A stretch of DNA of 64,000 nt from Kriegella aquimaris (GCF_900103215.1 NZ_FNGV01000005.1:248001-312000), one strand, 5' to 3'; counted from the first letter of the stretch, positions 8,861-17,636 are shown. Made by a program: numbers and translations. The notes: a model not told the origin generated them from the sequence alone.

Positions 8861-9913
8861 ATGAAAACAATTAAAGGACCGGCCGTTTTTTTGGCACAAT
8901 TTGTAGATAGCAAGGCACCGTTCAATTCTTTGGATGGTATGTGTAAATGGGCATCTGATCTGGGGTATAAAGGAATTCAAATACCTACTTGGGAAAGTTT
9001 TTTAATCGATATCGATAAGGCTGCAGAGAGCCAAACATATTGCGATGAACTGAAAGGTAAAGTGAATTCATATGGTTTGGAGATCACGGAATTGTCTACG
9101 CACTTGCAGGGGCAATTGGTTGCCGTAAACCCTGCCTATGATCTTATGTTCGACAATTTCGCTCCCGATAAGGTCAAGAATAATCCGAAGGCTCGTACAG
9201 AATGGGCTGTAGATGTAGTGAAAAAGGCGGCAACCGCTAGCCGACGATTGGGTCTAAAGGCACATGCTACTTTTTCAGGTGCATTATTATGGCATACATG
9301 GCACCCTTGGCCACAGCGCCCACCCGGATTAGTGGAAATGGGATTTGAAGAGCTGGCGAATCGATGGATGCCTATTTTGAACCACTTTGATGAAGAAGGC
9401 GTTGATGTTTGTTATGAGATACACCCTGGCGAAGACCTTCATGATGGCGATACTTTTGAGCGCTTTCTGAAAGCGACCGGAAATCACAAAAGGGTAAATA
9501 TATTGTATGACCCGAGTCATTTTGTGCTGCAGCAGCTTGACTACGTTGAGTATATCGACCACTATCACGAGTTCATACGTTCGTTTCATGTAAAAGATTC
9601 AGAGTTCAATCCTACAGGTAAGAAAGGAGCTTTTGGAGGATACAATGATTGGGGCGATCGCGCAGGTAGATACCGCTCGTTGGGAGATGGTCAGATTGAT
9701 TTTAAAACTATTTTCTCGAAATTGACCCAATACGGTTGTGATGTATGGGCAGTTATGGAATGGGAATGCTGTATTAAAAGTCCGGAGCAAGGTGCACGCG
9801 AAGGAGCCATCTTTATTCAAGACCATATTATTGAAGCGACCGAGAAGACTTTTGATGATTTTGCGGGAGCTGCAATCGACAAATCTGTTTTGAAGAAAAT
9901 ATTAGGAATTTAA
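8861..9913 (+). CDS. Sugar phosphate isomerase/epimerase family protein (TIM barrel)
   Basis: 350 residues with no signal peptide, so cytoplasmic, in contrast to the lipoprotein paralogue at 2396. A xylose-isomerase-like TIM barrel: metal ligands are expected at Glu186 (CYEIHPG), Asp217 (YDPSHF), His243 (SFHVKD) and a Glu at 300-302 (VMEWE). The insertion HTWHPWPQRPPG (145-156) is characteristic of a long subfamily found in Bacteroidota sugar-oxidation clusters. It is 18 bp upstream of a DUF1080 lipoprotein gene and divergent from a GMC dehydrogenase. A hydratase, isomerase or epimerase acting on a keto sugar is plausible; the precise reaction is not known. Confidence 0.88.
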   Translation: MKTIKGPAVFLAQFVDSKAPFNSLDGMCKWASDLGYKGIQIPTWESFLIDIDKAAESQTYCDELKGKVNSYGLEITELSTHLQGQLVAVNPAYDLMFDNFAPDKVKNNPKARTEWAVDVVKKAATASRRLGLKAHATFSGALLWHTWHPWPQRPPGLVEMGFEELANRWMPILNHFDEEGVDVCYEIHPGEDLHDGDTFERFLKATGNHKRVNILYDPSHFVLQQLDYVEYIDHYHEFIRSFHVKDSEFNPTGKKGAFGGYNDWGDRAGRYRSLGDGQIDFKTIFSKLTQYGCDVWAVMEWECCIKSPEQGAREGAIFIQDHIIEATEKTFDDFAGAAIDKSVLKKILGI

Positions 9914-9931
9914 AATTATAAACTGAAAAAA

Positions 9932-10690
9932 ATGAGAAAACTAGGAGTTGTTTTACTAATGGCAATAGCTGTTGCCAGTTGTAAAGACAAGGCGGAAAAA
10001 GAATCAGGCGATGTTTCGACAGAACCGGCAACGGAGTCTTTGAGTCAAACGAATTCAGAGGATGAATGGACAACACTTTTCGATGGCACTTCTTTGGATG
10101 ATTGGGAAATCTATCAGGGCGGCGATCCAGGAGCCTATTGGAAAATTGAAGATGGCGCTCTGGTTTTTAATCCTCCTGCAGATCGAAAAAAGGGTCAAAT
10201 CTTAGATATCGTTAGCAAAAAAGAGTATACTAACTTTGTCTTGTCGCTGGAGTGGAAGATTTCCGAAGCGGGCAATAGTGGTGTCTTTTGGGGTATTAAC
10301 GACGATGAAAAATTCGAAAAGCCTTATCACACGGGAATGGAAATTCAAGTGCTTGACAATGAAAAGCACCCCGATGCCAAAAATGGCACCACGCATCAGG
10401 CCGGGGCACTTTACGATTTAGTGGAGCCATCAAAAGACGCTACAAAACCAGTCGGGGAATGGAACACTTGTGTTATCACAATTGATCATAATACCAATAA
10501 GGGGAGTTCGGTACTTAATGGGGTAGAAGTGGCTACCTTTCCCGTTGGAGGCGATGAATTGGAAGCCCTGTTAAAGGGAAGTAAATTCGAAAAATGGGAA
10601 GGCTTTGCAAAGTTCAAGACCGGAAAAATTGGACTCCAGGATCATGGAAATGTCGTCGCTTTTCGAAATATTAAATTAAAGCAACTTTAA
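9932..10690 (+). CDS. DUF1080 (3-keto-disaccharide hydrolase family) lipoprotein
   Basis: 252 residues. The N-terminus is a lipoprotein signal (hydrophobic run then VASC, Cys17), so the protein is exported and lipid anchored. The family hallmarks follow: LFDGTSLDDWEIY, GNSGVFWG, TGMEIQVLDN, HQAGALYDL and the C-terminal GKIGLQDHG. The DUF1080 jelly-roll family includes enzymes that cleave 3-keto-glycosides by beta-elimination or hydrolysis. Placed after the isomerase (18 bp gap) and next to GMC dehydrogenases that could make a 3-keto glycoside, it is the likely bond-cleaving enzyme of the locus. Activity is inferred from family and context. Confidence 0.9.
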   Translation: MRKLGVVLLMAIAVASCKDKAEKESGDVSTEPATESLSQTNSEDEWTTLFDGTSLDDWEIYQGGDPGAYWKIEDGALVFNPPADRKKGQILDIVSKKEYTNFVLSLEWKISEAGNSGVFWGINDDEKFEKPYHTGMEIQVLDNEKHPDAKNGTTHQAGALYDLVEPSKDATKPVGEWNTCVITIDHNTNKGSSVLNGVEVATFPVGGDELEALLKGSKFEKWEGFAKFKTGKIGLQDHGNVVAFRNIKLKQL

Positions 10691-10699
10691 AAAGAATTC

Positions 10700-10758
10700 G
10701 GCAGTCGATGCTAAAGGCGTTGTTATGGCCTTTAAGTAGCGGCTGTCTTTTTTTTTAA
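10700..10758 (+). terminator. Imperfect rho-independent terminator
   Basis: An imperfect long hairpin (arms about 10700-10718 and 10728-10747, containing AAAGGC/GCCTTT and GGCAG/CTGTC with G-U pairs) is followed by nine or more T residues. It separates the first and second DUF1080 genes and may give partial read-through. Confidence 0.65.
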
Positions 10759-10793
10759 TCGTACTAATGAATTTTAAGGCCAATTATCTAAAA

Positions 10794-11612
10794 ATGAAAA
10801 ATTTCTTTTTGTTCACACTGTGTTCGACATTGGCAATGGTTTCTTGCCAAGAAAAAGTAAAAGTAGATCCAATGGCGCCCAAAGAGGAAGGAGATAAAGT
10901 TATTGTACATGAAGAATATTCTGGAACGGAGCCAACGAAACCAGAAGAGACAGAATTTTATGAGCCTACTGTGCCGAGGGTAGAGCCTTCACATTTAGGT
11001 AGCCCTCCATCCGATGCCATCGTACTCTTTGACGGTAAGAGTTTAGACGGTTGGGTAAGTTCAAATGACGGTTCTGAGGCAAATTGGATCTTAAACGATG
11101 ACGGCAGTATGACTGTTAAAGACAAGGCTGGTGATATCGAAACCAAACAGCATTTTGGCGATATTCAATTACATATTGAATGGCGCTCTCCCAAAGATGT
11201 GAATGACGAAGGTCAACATAGGGGAAATAGCGGTATTTTTTTAAACGGTCTTTATGAGTTACAGGTATTGGATCAAAATGACAACCCTACCTATGTAAAC
11301 GGACAAGTAGGGTCAATTTATAAACAACACGTGCCTTTGGCAATGGCTTCAGTGGCAAGTGGAGAATGGAATACCTACGATGTTATTTACCATGCTCCAG
11401 CATTCAATGCAGATGGAGCAAAGATAAAATCGGGCATTATAACCGTTTTGCACAATGGTGTTTTAATTCAAGACCATGTAGAAATCAAGGGTACTACGCC
11501 TTACATCGGCTGGCCTAAGAACCCTTCGCACGGCAAGGGCCCCCTTAAGCTCCAAGATCACGGCGATAACAGTCGTGTAAGCTACCGAAATATTTGGATA
11601 AGGGAGTTGTGA
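10794..11612 (+). CDS. DUF1080 (3-keto-disaccharide hydrolase family) lipoprotein, second paralogue
   Basis: 272 residues from the ATG at 10794. An in-frame ATG at 10767 would add nine residues before the signal peptide, which is less likely. MKNFFLFTLCSTLAMVSC is a lipoprotein signal with the lipidated Cys at residue 18. A 55-residue acidic, proline-rich linker follows, then the DUF1080 domain: LFDGKSLDGWV, RGNSGIFLNGLYELQVLDQ, SIYKQHVP and KLQDHGDNSRVSYRNIW. It is only distantly similar to the DUF1080 protein just upstream and probably has a different specificity. The next gene, a broken SdpI-like one, begins 4 bp after its stop. Confidence 0.88.
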   Translation: MKNFFLFTLCSTLAMVSCQEKVKVDPMAPKEEGDKVIVHEEYSGTEPTKPEETEFYEPTVPRVEPSHLGSPPSDAIVLFDGKSLDGWVSSNDGSEANWILNDDGSMTVKDKAGDIETKQHFGDIQLHIEWRSPKDVNDEGQHRGNSGIFLNGLYELQVLDQNDNPTYVNGQVGSIYKQHVPLAMASVASGEWNTYDVIYHAPAFNADGAKIKSGIITVLHNGVLIQDHVEIKGTTPYIGWPKNPSHGKGPLKLQDHGDNSRVSYRNIWIREL

Positions 11613-11616
11613 TATT

Positions 11617-11969
11617 ATGGATTGGGGACAGTTGCTTGAAACCATCATTTATGGAGTGATTTTTATTGCTACAGGGGTGCTCATGAAATGGTTTCCTCCT
11701 AAAAATATAAATCGTTTTACGGTTATCGTACAAGGCGTAGCATGTCAAGCCCAGAAGTATGGGAATTCGCCAATAAAACAAGTGCTACCATATTTACCTA
11801 TTTGGGAGTTTTACTATTGTTTTTTGGTCTACTGGTTTATATATGGTTACCTGAAAAGGCAAATCTTATTACTCTTTTCGCCATGCTTTTATACGGAGTT
11901 GGTGGTATCTACTATTGTGAAAGATTGCTAAAAAGGCGATTCAATAAAAACGGAAGGCCAAAAAACTAA
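11617..11969 (+). pseudogene. SdpI family membrane protein, frameshifted
   Basis: Two overlapping frames together encode one SdpI-like protein. The first (from ATG 11617) reads a membrane segment and then WFPPKNINRF. The second resumes with YGYRTRRSMSSPEVWEFANK and a further membrane segment up to 11969. The SdpI family motif is PPK.IN.FYGYRT.RSM, so the break falls inside the best conserved motif. The switch is at the T run 11715-11718, which has four T where five would keep the frame; the repaired protein would be about 117 residues. SdpI is an immunity/signalling membrane protein in Bacillus. Either a recent inactivation or a one-base sequencing error in a homopolymer. Confidence 0.85.
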
Positions 11970-12006
11970 CAATCTCAGTATCTTTGCCAAAATTTAAAAT
12001 CAATTT

Positions 12007-12864
12007 ATGATTCAATCCATGACAGGTTTCGGGAAGCATGTAATACAACTTCCTTCCAAAAAAATTACTGTAGAATTAAAATCACTGAATAGTAAAAGTC
12101 TGGATTTGAATGCGCGAATGCCCTCTGCTTATCGCGAAAAGGAACTTGATCTACGTAAAATAATTGCAAGCTCATTGGTAAGGGGCAAGGTCGATTTTGG
12201 GCTGTATGTAGAGTTTACGGGTGATGAAACTTCTGCTGAGGTAAATGAGGCCGCTATTCGTAATTACATGAAACAATTAAAGACCATTGCCGATGGTGAC
12301 GATTTGCGTTTATTGGAAATGGCCCTGCGTATGCCCGATGCGATGAAAACGGAACGGGAAGATATTGATGAGGAAGAATACAAAGTGATTCAATTAGCGC
12401 TTAAAGAAGCCTTGACCGAAATCAATACCTTCCGATCTGAGGAGGGCAACGTTCTCGAAAAAGATTTTTTAGATCGTATTGGAAACTTAAAGGTCTTGCT
12501 TGAAAAAGTAGAGCAAATGGATCCTGAGAGACAAGCAGATGTTCGAGCGCGATTGGAAAAGGCCGTGGCAGATTTAAAAACAGATGTCGATGCCAATCGT
12601 TTTGAGCAAGAGCTTATTTATTATTTGGAAAAGTACGATATAACCGAGGAAAAGGTGCGACTCAATAATCACTTGGAATATTTTGGAACTACGCTGCAGT
12701 CAGACGATTCAAACGGTAAAAAATTGGGTTTTATTTCTCAGGAAATCGGGAGAGAAATCAATACTATTGGATCCAAAGCCAATTATGCCCCAATGCAACA
12801 ATTGGTCGTTCAGATGAAAGATGAGCTTGAAAAAATAAAAGAACAAATGTTGAATGTGTTATGA
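12007..12864 (+). CDS. YicC/YloC family endoribonuclease
   Basis: 285 residues, the normal family length. The N-terminal signature MIQSMTGFGK and the C-terminal REINTIGSKAN segment identify the YicC family, whose E. coli and Bacillus members are RNA endonucleases involved in small-RNA turnover. A perfect -7 box TATCTTTG lies at 11979-11986, 20 bp before the ATG, so the gene has its own promoter despite the short gap to the broken SdpI gene. The last four bases (ATGA) overlap the gmk start, giving the usual YicC-gmk pairing. Confidence 0.93.
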   Translation: MIQSMTGFGKHVIQLPSKKITVELKSLNSKSLDLNARMPSAYREKELDLRKIIASSLVRGKVDFGLYVEFTGDETSAEVNEAAIRNYMKQLKTIADGDDLRLLEMALRMPDAMKTEREDIDEEEYKVIQLALKEALTEINTFRSEEGNVLEKDFLDRIGNLKVLLEKVEQMDPERQADVRARLEKAVADLKTDVDANRFEQELIYYLEKYDITEEKVRLNNHLEYFGTTLQSDDSNGKKLGFISQEIGREINTIGSKANYAPMQQLVVQMKDELEKIKEQMLNVL

Positions 12865-13451
12865 TTAAAGGAGGAAAACTTATCATATTTTCGGCACCTT
12901 CGGGCAGTGGTAAGACGACTATAGTGCGCTACCTTTTAGAACAACCTGAACTGAATCTTGCCTTCTCGGTCTCGGCCACCTCCAGACCGCGAAGAATGAA
13001 GGAGAAAAACGGGGAGCATTATTATTTTATGTCCGTTTCAGAATTCAAAAATCATATTAAAAATGATGATTTTTTAGAATGGGAAGAGGTTTATCGCGAT
13101 AACTTTTATGGAACGCTCAAGAGTGAAGTTGAACGCCTTTGGGCGGAAGGTAAAAACGTGATTTTCGATATCGATGTTGTTGGTGGACTTCGAATCAAGA
13201 AAAAATTCCCTGAAGAAACCTTGGCTGTTTTCGTAAAGCCACCAAGTGTTGATGAACTCAAAATACGATTAAAAAAACGTAGTACGGAGAGTGAAGACAA
13301 AATAAACATGCGGGTGGCCAAGGCCTCCGTTGAAATGGCGACGGCACCCCAGTTCGATTCCATCATTAAAAATTATGATTTAAATACGGCTTTGAAAGAG
13401 GCACATCAACTCGTTGCAAATTTTGTGGGTGTTGAAACAAAAGAAAAGTAA
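12861..13451 (+). CDS. gmk: Guanylate kinase
   Basis: 196 residues. ATP-dependent phosphorylation of GMP to GDP in purine nucleotide synthesis. The P-loop SGSGKTT is at residues 14-20. The GMP-binding region SATSRPRRMKEKNGEHYYF and the segment VIFDIDVVGG (residues 94-103) are in the expected places. Length and motifs are normal for the family. It overlaps the YicC stop by four bases and is followed after 2 bp by nadD, so the three genes form one tight operon. Confidence 0.96.
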   Translation: MIKGGKLIIFSAPSGSGKTTIVRYLLEQPELNLAFSVSATSRPRRMKEKNGEHYYFMSVSEFKNHIKNDDFLEWEEVYRDNFYGTLKSEVERLWAEGKNVIFDIDVVGGLRIKKKFPEETLAVFVKPPSVDELKIRLKKRSTESEDKINMRVAKASVEMATAPQFDSIIKNYDLNTALKEAHQLVANFVGVETKEK

Positions 13452-13453
13452 CG

Positions 13454-14038
13454 GTGAAGCAAGTAGGACTCTATTTTGGCACTTTTAATCCGATTCATGT
13501 TGGGCATTTGATTATAGCGAACCACATGGTCGAATTTTCCGATTTAGACGAAGTTTGGTTTGTAATTACACCCCAGAGTCCCTTTAAAACCAAACAATCT
13601 TTGCTGCATAACAATCATCGCTATCAAATGGTCTATGAAGCAACTGCAGCTTACGCGAAATTGAAGCCTTCTAAGATAGAATTTGATTTGCCCCAGCCTA
13701 ATTACACGGCCCATACATTAGTGCATCTGACCGAGCAATATGGAGCGGAATATAGATTTTGTCTTATTATGGGAGAAGATAATTTAAAAAGCTTCCATAA
13801 ATGGAAGAATTATGAGGTCATCTTGGAGAACCATGATCTTTATGTCTATCCTCGAATTTCTAAAGGTAAGGTAGAACATCGTTTTCAGGAACATCCGAAA
13901 ATTCATAAGGTTGATGCGCCCGTTATGGAAATTTCTTCTACATTCATTCGTAGAAATCATAAGGCGGGCAAAAATATTAAGCCATTATTACCTGAAGCCG
14001 TTTGGAATTATATGGATGAAATGAACTTTTATCGGTAA
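13454..14038 (+). CDS. nadD: Nicotinate-nucleotide adenylyltransferase
   Basis: 194 residues from a GTG start 2 bp after gmk. Transfers AMP from ATP to nicotinate mononucleotide to make deamido-NAD in NAD synthesis. The nucleotidyl-transferase motif GTFNPIHVGHL (residues 9-19, containing HVGH) and the C-terminal ISSTFIR motif are both intact. Length fits the family. The strong coupling to gmk and YicC is a common gene order in Bacteroidota. The following gene is on the opposite strand, so this ends the operon. Confidence 0.95.
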   Translation: MKQVGLYFGTFNPIHVGHLIIANHMVEFSDLDEVWFVITPQSPFKTKQSLLHNNHRYQMVYEATAAYAKLKPSKIEFDLPQPNYTAHTLVHLTEQYGAEYRFCLIMGEDNLKSFHKWKNYEVILENHDLYVYPRISKGKVEHRFQEHPKIHKVDAPVMEISSTFIRRNHKAGKNIKPLLPEAVWNYMDEMNFYR

Positions 14039-14084
14039 CTACTGAAATCTTTTCGAATCAAGGGAAAGGCCTTTAAAATCACTC

Positions 14085-15260
14085 TCAAAACTTTAAACAT
14101 ACAGGCATTGAAAGTGCTATTTGCTGTCCAGTATAGGATGGTATTCCTGTTTTTGCATCAATTTTAAATACTGTTATGTTATTCGATTTTTGGTTAGCCA
14201 CCAGCATATATTGTCCGTTTGGAGACAAAGTAAAGTTGCGGGGCCAGTCACCTTCTACCGAGACGGTGTCTATTAAGTCGAGTTTACCTTCATCGGAAAC
14301 GGAAAAAACGACAATACTGTTATGTCCACGATTCGAGCCATAAAGAAATTTACCATCCGCACTTAGATGCATATCGGCGCAGAAACTGGGTTCCGTAAAG
14401 TTTTTAGGAATGGTGCTTTTTTTGTCAATTCGGGTAAACGTGCCAGTTTCGTGATTTATGGAAACGGATACAACACTATTCGAGTGCTCGTTAATAATAA
14501 ACGCCATATTCTTCTTTGTAGGGTGGAAGGCCATGTGACGTGGACCATCACCCGGATCCATTTGCAACGCGGTTTGCTCATTTCCTAATTTACCATTGTT
14601 GTCAATTGTGTACGAGAGCACTTTGTCGATTCCTAAATCTACCACATATACATACTTGTCATTATCATCAAAAGCGGAATAGTGGGCATGGGCCGATTTT
14701 TGAGCGGGCATTACCGGTCCGCTACCTTGGTGATTTCTGACTTTTGCTTCTCCAAGAAAGTCACCATCTTCATTTGTTTTTAAGAGCGTAAAAGTACCCG
14801 ATCCGTAATTTGCAATAGCCACAAAGTTTTGGGCGTTGTTAAGTGTAATGTGGCAAGGCCCACTACCCCCTGTAAGCTGTTCTGATATGGGATTTAGTCG
14901 TGTGCGGTCTTCGTTCCAGCTGAACGAAATGGCTTTACCTTCTTTTACCTCATTGACGGCAAAGACTCTTTCTTTATTTTGACTTTGATATAGAAAAGTT
15001 GGGTTTTCAGTTTCGACAAGTAGCTGTGGCTTAGACAGGGTACCTGTGCTCTCATCAAAATACGCTTTGTAAATTCCTTGGCTTTCTTCTTTAGTGTATG
15101 TTCCTATCAATATTTCGAGACCCATTGGTTTTTCTATTTTCATCTCCGTCGTTTCTATCTTAGCCTCCTTTTTTTCCTTACAACCCATTCCAATGGCAAA
15201 AAGAAAAATCGATAGAATAGAAATATATTTAAAAGTAGTGCGGTATGTCATGGTTATCAT
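14085..15260 (-). CDS. Lactonase family beta-propeller lipoprotein (6-phosphogluconolactonase-like)
   Basis: 391 residues. The N-terminus is a lipoprotein signal ending in GMGC (an inner ATG at 15251 is also possible). The body is a seven-bladed propeller of the YbhE/3-carboxy-cis,cis-muconate lactonizing enzyme fold with family motifs GSGPCHITLN, HAHYSAFDDNDKYVYVVDLG and GDGPRHMAFHP. Cytoplasmic members hydrolyse 6-phosphogluconolactone; exported ones such as this probably act on an unphosphorylated sugar lactone or another substrate. Its ATG overlaps the stop of the upstream sialidase gene by four bases (ATGA), so the two are translationally coupled and may act on the same released sugar. 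Substrate unknown. Confidence 0.88.
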   Translation of the reverse strand: MITMTYRTTFKYISILSIFLFAIGMGCKEKKEAKIETTEMKIEKPMGLEILIGTYTKEESQGIYKAYFDESTGTLSKPQLLVETENPTFLYQSQNKERVFAVNEVKEGKAISFSWNEDRTRLNPISEQLTGGSGPCHITLNNAQNFVAIANYGSGTFTLLKTNEDGDFLGEAKVRNHQGSGPVMPAQKSAHAHYSAFDDNDKYVYVVDLGIDKVLSYTIDNNGKLGNEQTALQMDPGDGPRHMAFHPTKKNMAFIINEHSNSVVSVSINHETGTFTRIDKKSTIPKNFTEPSFCADMHLSADGKFLYGSNRGHNSIVVFSVSDEGKLDLIDTVSVEGDWPRNFTLSPNGQYMLVANQKSNNITVFKIDAKTGIPSYTGQQIALSMPVCLKF

Positions 15261-16435
15261 GGGTTAAATGGTATTCTTCTGAATCGTATTTTTTTATAGT
15301 CGTCAGTTTCATAAATAACGCCCAAAGTTTTTTTGTCTAGACGTACCAAATCGGAATATGCCGAAAACCCGTTATGCACTTTAAAAAGCATATGCCACGT
15401 TTTGGATGCATCATTACTGGCCATGATGACGAGATTTTCTCTTTTGTTTGGTGTCGAAGGCGTAGAAAACAATAGTTTGGTCCCTTTTTTTGAGTCCCAA
15501 CTTAAAAGAGCCGATTGAACTATGGGACTGGGAAATTTATCGGATTCAATGATGGGTCCTGAGAAGGTCAAGCCACCATCCAGACTATATACTTCGCCAC
15601 GGTTCTTTTCCTTTGAACCGCCATTTTGATCTCGGGTATTCACATAAATGCGTCCATCTGCGAGTTCTGCAATGGTTGTCTCGTTCGAAAGAACAATATC
15701 GGAAAGATTTTCATCTACTGCACCAATTTTCCAATGCTCCCCGGCATCATCCGAATAAATCAGGGCCATGCAATAAGACTTATTTCCTTTTTCGATACTA
15801 ATGGCTACAGGTACGACCAGTCTGCCTTTGTGGGCGCCATGATGAAGCTCAATACCATGCACAGGACCAGTGGCGTGCCACCGCCAATTTTCTCTCTTAA
15901 CATCTCGCGTGATATCCCTTGGGGTTGTCCAAGATTTTCCATCATCTGTAGATGAGGTCAAGAATGCTTTTCGTTCTTCGTCAAGGCCGTAATCTTTATT
16001 TAAAACATCATGCTCGCTTAAGGATGTCGTATTGAATAAGAAAACAATCTTATTTGTCTTTTTTACATAAACAGGTACAGGATTTTGAACGGCCATGGTA
16101 TCTAGGTCGTATAAAATACTTAACGGTTCCCACGATTTTCCATCGTCATGCGATCTTCGATAGACCACATCGATATCTCCAAAATCGCTGGTGGAGTTTT
16201 TTCGGCCCTCGGCAAAGGCTATGAGTGCCTTTTTGGTTTTTATTACCGTAGGAATTCGAAAAGCGTGATACCCGTTCAAACCTGAATAAAAAGGAATGGA
16301 AACGGTAGTGGAGTTGGAAGATAGGTCGTTATAATTCGAGCTAGTAACATTTTGGGCATTGCTTTTCGGAGATAAAAATAGAAGAGCGGTCAACAGATAA
16401 AGAATGCACCAATGTTGTCTATAGTTCATGAACAC
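15257..16435 (-). CDS. Exo-alpha-sialidase (neuraminidase), secreted
   Basis: 392 residues with an N-terminal signal peptide (cleavage probably after SNAQ near residue 28; an ATG two codons downstream is equally possible). The sialidase FRIP motif is present (HAFRIPTVI), giving the first Arg of the carboxylate-binding triad, followed by the region with the acid/base Asp (TSDFGDIDVVYRR). At least four Asp-box repeats S-x-D-x-G-x-x-W/F are visible: SHDDGKSW, STDDGKSW, SDDAGEHW and SLDGGLTF. Such enzymes release terminal sialic acid from glycoconjugates. No sialic acid lyase, kinase or transporter gene is nearby; the only coupled gene is the lactonase lipoprotein. Confidence 0.92.
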   Translation of the reverse strand: MFMNYRQHWCILYLLTALLFLSPKSNAQNVTSSNYNDLSSNSTTVSIPFYSGLNGYHAFRIPTVIKTKKALIAFAEGRKNSTSDFGDIDVVYRRSHDDGKSWEPLSILYDLDTMAVQNPVPVYVKKTNKIVFLFNTTSLSEHDVLNKDYGLDEERKAFLTSSTDDGKSWTTPRDITRDVKRENWRWHATGPVHGIELHHGAHKGRLVVPVAISIEKGNKSYCMALIYSDDAGEHWKIGAVDENLSDIVLSNETTIAELADGRIYVNTRDQNGGSKEKNRGEVYSLDGGLTFSGPIIESDKFPSPIVQSALLSWDSKKGTKLLFSTPSTPNKRENLVIMASNDASKTWHMLFKVHNGFSAYSDLVRLDKKTLGVIYETDDYKKIRFRRIPFNP

Positions 16436-16495
16436 GTCTTTGATGGAAAATGGATAGGCCGAATTGCATATGTTTCCCTAAATATAGCACATTTT

Positions 16496-17563
16496 CTATT
16501 TTGAAATTTTCTTGGCGTTGCCGTTATATATCTTTTGCAGCGTCTCATCGTTAAGGTCTAGCCCATTCAGTGGCCAATGGTATGAAAAGTGTTCGTGTAC
16601 ATAGAAATGCTCGTCGGCAGATTCTAAAATTCTAAAGGTAGTTTCATAGACAGAGGGATCCGAGCCCATGTCGGTACCATAGACCAACCTGTCTTGGTAT
16701 TTTTCAAAAAAAGCTTTGGTGCGTCGGGGTACAGGTGCAAATTCAGCGTAACGGGCGGCTATGTCGGCGTACAAATTCCCATAGGCGTCTAGAAGCTTTC
16801 CTAAGATATCGAGATTGTGACTGCTATTTGCGAGATGGCAAGCTATAAAAGTAGTCTTAGGGTTGTTTTTAACGGCATTTTCGAGCGTGCCAATAAGTTC
16901 TTCGTGAGATAATAGGTCTTTTTGTGATGTGTCTATTCTCCATTTAGCGGCATTCATGAGGCCGTCGTTATGTTTGTCTATCGGAAGATACATCCAATAG
17001 GGATCGGCAACGTGAACGCTTATGGGCATTCCAAGTTCTCCACAGCGTTCTAGAAGAGGTTGCATGCGTTTGTCATCAATATGCATTCCGTAACCGGGTG
17101 ATGGCCAGGAATAAAACAGACCTTTGCCTTTGTCTCCAAGTTCGCCCACCCCCTTTGCGCCTGCTCGAAAACAACGTTCAAGCTCTTTTACGGCTTTTTT
17201 TGACCAACCTTTTTCATTGTGACCTGAATAATCAAATCCGCACCATAATTCAAATTGGTCTCCGTATTTCGAATAGATTTTATAGATACTATCGAAACTC
17301 TTTCCGGTAGCGTAAGTAAGAATAATGCTTTTTTCAACTCCGAATTTTTGCATATTTTGAACCCATTCATCAAGTTCTGCATCGGTCTTGGCGTAGGGAT
17401 GCGCATGAAAATCGACCACAGGATATTTGGCCTTTTCTATCTTTGTTTTGACAACATTATAGATTGAAACGGGCTCAAAATCCTTTAACAATAAGTCATC
17501 TTGCGATTGGACAAGGAATGTAGACAAGAAAATCGAAAATAGTATTGAAACAATGTTACGCAT
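16496..17563 (-). CDS. Secreted amidohydrolase family protein
   Basis: 355 residues, signal peptide of about 20 residues (ends near LVQSQ). The COG2159-type amidohydrolase-2 metal motifs are visible in order: VVDFHAHPYAK (first HxH), SVHVADPYW, ACHLANSSH and YGTDMGSDP (catalytic Asp). The family hydrolyses or decarboxylates ring and carboxylate substrates using one metal in a TIM barrel. It lies 60 bp upstream of the sialidase gene on the same strand, so co-transcription is possible but not proven. Substrate unknown. Confidence 0.87.
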   Translation of the reverse strand: MRNIVSILFSIFLSTFLVQSQDDLLLKDFEPVSIYNVVKTKIEKAKYPVVDFHAHPYAKTDAELDEWVQNMQKFGVEKSIILTYATGKSFDSIYKIYSKYGDQFELWCGFDYSGHNEKGWSKKAVKELERCFRAGAKGVGELGDKGKGLFYSWPSPGYGMHIDDKRMQPLLERCGELGMPISVHVADPYWMYLPIDKHNDGLMNAAKWRIDTSQKDLLSHEELIGTLENAVKNNPKTTFIACHLANSSHNLDILGKLLDAYGNLYADIAARYAEFAPVPRRTKAFFEKYQDRLVYGTDMGSDPSVYETTFRILESADEHFYVHEHFSYHWPLNGLDLNDETLQKIYNGNAKKISK

Positions 17564-17636
17564 TCAAATATATATCGAATAGCTGCATCGGTGCAAAGCT
17601 TTCGACCTAAAGATAATAAGAAATGCCGATTTAAAA

